Below, one piece after another: positions 20,824-23,921 of a DNA stretch of 23,921 nt. The position numbers and the translations under genes were made by a program. Numbering within the stretch: position 1 is the first letter of the stretch; each line of letters starts with the position of its first letter. The notes under the pieces were generated by a model. It searched no databases. It was given only the letters and a program-made list of their open reading frames with translations, and was not told the origin of the DNA. The stretch is from assembly GCA_020650975.1 (NCBI GenBank), contig JAIPMN010002037.1:1-23921 (forward strand), written 5' to 3'. Origin of the DNA: Apostichopus californicus. Lineage: Eukaryota; Echinodermata; Holothuroidea; Aspidochirotida; Stichopodidae.

Positions 20824-20872
20824 CTGCAGCAAGGCTGCATCAATATCAAATGAGATTACCTCTGCAGACCAG
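20824..20872. repeat. Diverged dispersed repeat core (partner at 17024-17069)
   Basis: CTGCAGCAAGGCTGCATCAA, then AGATTACCTCTGCAGAC, aligns with CTGCAGCAAGACTGAATCAA and AGATTATCTCTACAGAC at 17024-17069 with small gaps. Both are flanked by CAGC/GCTG-rich sequence. They are probably remnants of the same unknown element. Confidence 0.6.
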
Positions 20873-20940
20873 TGAATCCCACTAAATTACAGGTTACATA
20901 AGATTATGTCCTATGCAGCCTGGCTGCAGTGATGCTGCAG

Positions 20941-21890
20941 CTCCATCTGTGTCCTCGTTTTGACGTGGCTGACCCAAACTCAAGGCAGAAGATAGATAAA
21001 GTAGATCAAAGAATTAATTATTCACCATCATTGAGATTACACTGTACACAGATGTCTGGAAGTGAAAAGTGAAAGGAAACACTGGTTAGTATGGTCTAAA
21101 AGTTTGACCATATGTGACCATGCCGATGACCGCTGCATCTTCCAAGAATATTTGGGAGCAATAGAGGTAGAACTTAATCATCCAAATCCTTCAACTTTAG
21201 TGGTTTTAAAAAGCTTTCAAAAGATAGGTTTCTTTAAGTTTGTTGGAAATATCAAAAGTAACAGAGCCGTGTATTGCTTTTAGTTTGCATCTAGTATGCA
21301 TCCAGCCAGAGTTCAAGACAAGATAATTGTAAGAATCTATATTTATCTGTGCTATAAGAAGACTATCAATAAATCTTGCTGTAATGGTTGTCTGCAAATG
21401 CTAATAAATCAAGTCTACCAAACTAATTGGTTTTTTACTTTCCTGTATTTTGGTATAGTACCAGTATGATTTCAGTTTTATCAAAATAATTTTGAACTAG
21501 CCCTTCTGAAAAGGTGTTGTAGTAGAAATATATAGAAAAGTAATGTTTTTACAGCTATAATTTAGAGAAATTATGCATTGTATTTGTAATATTTGTAAGC
21601 TTTTATATAAACGTACAGACGGTCACTCTGTGATAGTAAAATAATTCTGAGTATTTAAATAGTCTGAAATATGCAATTAAATTAAAAAGTGGTCATATTA
21701 ATCAACATTTACTTCACATTCTTTTCCGTGATTCATTTTAATAATTTAGGTTGTAATTGCTATTCTGGTAATTGTAATCCCGGTTATTATTTACAAATAT
21801 GTACTTGGCAAGCTTCTACCAAGTAGTGCAAAATTTCAGATAAACAGGCCTGATGAGAGGGATGGGATCATACAGCCCCACCAGCTTGAG
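20941..21890. other. Non-coding stretch, no gene seen
   Basis: AT-rich. An open frame at 21062-21283 and a - strand frame at 21206-21397 overlap and resemble nothing I recognise. Confidence 0.5.
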
Positions 21891-21909
21891 GTCAATTGGG
21901 TGGGGGGGC

Positions 21910-21964
21910 TGGAAAAATATGGAAGGGACCTGGGAAAATATGGAGGAGACCTGGGAAAATATGA
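21910..21964. repeat. 21-bp minisatellite, about 2.5 units
   Basis: TGGGAAAATATGGAGGAGAC or a variant recurs with a 21-base period. The core CCTGGGAAAATATG is close to the 13-bp unit of the intron 3 array. Confidence 0.8.
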
Positions 21965-23921
21965 GATAAAGAACCATGTTTTCTCATTTTCAAAATGAAA
22001 CTTAAGGAAAAATGAAATATGGAAATAGGGTGAGATAGTTATCCCCAGGGACCACCCTGACTCTCGAAGATGCCTCTCATATTCTCAACATATACTCAAT
22101 ATCTAAATATATTGACTATGTGCCATTTGAGATTCTACCCGTTATTACTTGTTACTGTTTTATATACTAAAGCCACATGGTTGGTGTCTATGATATTAAG
22201 CACTGGTGTACTACATTGAGCAATGAATGGATCAGATTTCAGCCAGCTAATAACACTCATAAATTTCTTGGTGTGAAGAGTTTTGTCTCTTCTCAGATGA
22301 TATCAAAGTCTGCAAGTTTGAGAAGCATACCCAACCATAATTGTATGTTTGTGTGTCTGTATATGATGGAGATACTAACAGTGAACAGTACATCCAAATA
22401 GTTTACAAAAATTGTATCACATTTTAATAGAAGATATCATATGTTCTCTGTTCATTCGCAAACATAATTGAAGAGTTTATTGAGCAAGTCATAGATACAT
22501 ACACCTTCATCCAGTCACATATTGAGGGATTTTTATTATTTTAATGACCTGTTATGTCGTTTTGGGTTGTTTAATGGTTTTTCTTAGAACTATATTAAAA
22601 TAGAGATGGGTGATACAAAATCTTAAACTTTAAAACAAAATCTGTTTACTTAAATCCTCTGTCAACATCATAACATGAACAAAGAAAATGGGCAACACTT
22701 TCAACAGTTTGATAAAGTTTGGAAACCAATTCTCTGTGGTAATGAAATCAACTTGATCACTTTCTCAGTAGCCAATGGTGATAACTTAACTTACATTAGA
22801 TCTCTTACTTTGCTTTGATGGGTGTCTGTACTGTATACAAATTCTACTTGGCATAATGCACACTGTAATACAAATCTAATACATGATTGTGTACAGCCAC
22901 TCTCTACAAATTTACACAAAATCAGCTGGAATGATGAAGCCATTTAACATATTTTCCAAGAATGAGGCAAATGAGCATCCCTATATTGTGATTATTGTCT
23001 CTTCTGATCATATTTTTTAAAATTTATTTTTGGTATTGTGCCACGGTCACTAAATTTTATTTCCAACCTACGGTCTGAGATAATAGCAAACCATGGTTCA
23101 ATCTCTGGTTTGAGATAATGACCGCGGATATCGTCTAATGGATTTAAGCAATCAGTAACTCATTACACAAAGTATTACTTTGCCAGAAAGCCGACCCTAT
23201 GTTCACAGAGATGATTGGAAAATATTACTCTGTAATTGAGAATTGTTTGGGATCAGTCGCAACTCAAATACTTCTAAAAGGATTCTTGAGGTCATTTTAG
23301 TTGTTTACATAGATACAAGAATCTCACATATATAGAGAATGTTTTTTAATTCCATCGGTGAAAGCCATCTTGGCTTATATTTATAGTAGTACGCGACAAA
23401 GTGTGCTACCATTGGCCACTGTCACTGGCAGTTTCCTGTTGTATTGTCCCAGACATAGGCGAATGTAATATAGGGATATATTGCAGAAAGATTCATATAT
23501 CTCAATCTACTTTGTTTATTCTAAAGTTGAAATCATGATTTCTACTGTAATATATTAAAAGTTATGATGGAAAAGGAATTTTAGTTCTTTGAATAATCTG
23601 TAACATAAAAACTGATATATGTATATGCGATATAAACACATTTTGTCCTTTGGGACTCATTATGCATTCACTTCAATTCAAGACATTGAAATAAGATTGA
23701 TTTCACTTGACAAGTATCACACCCTAGATGTTAGCTAGCTATATATCTTGTCATGGTTAGCTATACAAATAGTGTATACTTTAAAACAGAATTGTTCAAT
23801 TAATCAGAAAAAGGATTTGAGCTACTGTAAGTGTTTGATTTATTTATTTGACCCAATATAAGTTCGAGTGCAGACTTTAACACCAAGTTGCTCCTGACTA
23901 TATATATATGTGTATATATAT
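21965..23921. other. Non-coding stretch to window end, no gene seen
   Basis: AT-rich. A short GTTTGAGATAATGACCG / GTCTGAGATAATAGCAA near-repeat lies at about 23072-23128, and (TA)n at the very end. The open frame at 22177-22401 has no family features. Confidence 0.5.

Noticed and set aside
23072-23128. tRNA-like GGTTCAATCTC box
   Set aside because: No acceptor stem or A box at proper spacing; it belongs to a short local near-repeat.

Overview
The window is AT-rich, intron-rich animal DNA. It has no operons, no bacterial-type gene packing and no long open frames. Multi-exon structure, many tandem repeats and fragments that look like cut-and-paste transposons fit a marine invertebrate genome, possibly an echinoderm or other deuterostome. 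That taxonomic guess is inference only.

The only gene I can support is on the + strand between about 1436 and 4998. Six short exons with GT/AG borders and compatible phases join into one open frame of 233 codons plus one base. They encode the middle of an oxysterol-binding protein-related protein (ORP), most like the animal ORP3/6/7 subfamily. In order they give a Lys/Arg-rich stretch, a Ser/Thr-rich linker, a helical or coiled-coil stretch, and an FFAT motif (EFYDAHE) followed by a Ser-then-acidic tract. The FFAT motif is the docking site for the ER protein VAP. The N-terminal PH domain and the C-terminal sterol/phospholipid-binding domain (ORD, with its EQVSHHPP signature) are not in the window. 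A 42-base phase 1-1 candidate cassette exon lies in intron 2.

From 4999 to the end (almost 19 kb) I find no further exon on either strand. If the gene continues, this is one very large intron after five introns of under 1 kb. The stretch is built from repeats: a 48-bp array with TTAGGG-like ends (8106-8476), a CA-rich patch (9120-9245), a 231-bp duplication running into a 97-98-bp array with palindromic AT-rich ends (9611-10435), a purine-rich block (10560-10700), a (GT)n tract (12135-12163), a 111-113-bp array (16165-16620), a C-tract-bearing 63-70-bp array (17090-17290), a 168-181-bp array (18908-19442), a 48-bp duplication inside a possible hAT-like fragment (20315-20470), and smaller arrays. 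The first 530 bases hold a G-rich minisatellite and a (CCCTA)n tract. Intron 3 carries a probable non-autonomous hAT-like element (3168-3545) and a 13-bp minisatellite.

I found no convincing previously undescribed system. The most useful leads are the FFAT-bearing ORP exons, the candidate microexon, the likely MITE, and the telomere-like 48-bp array.
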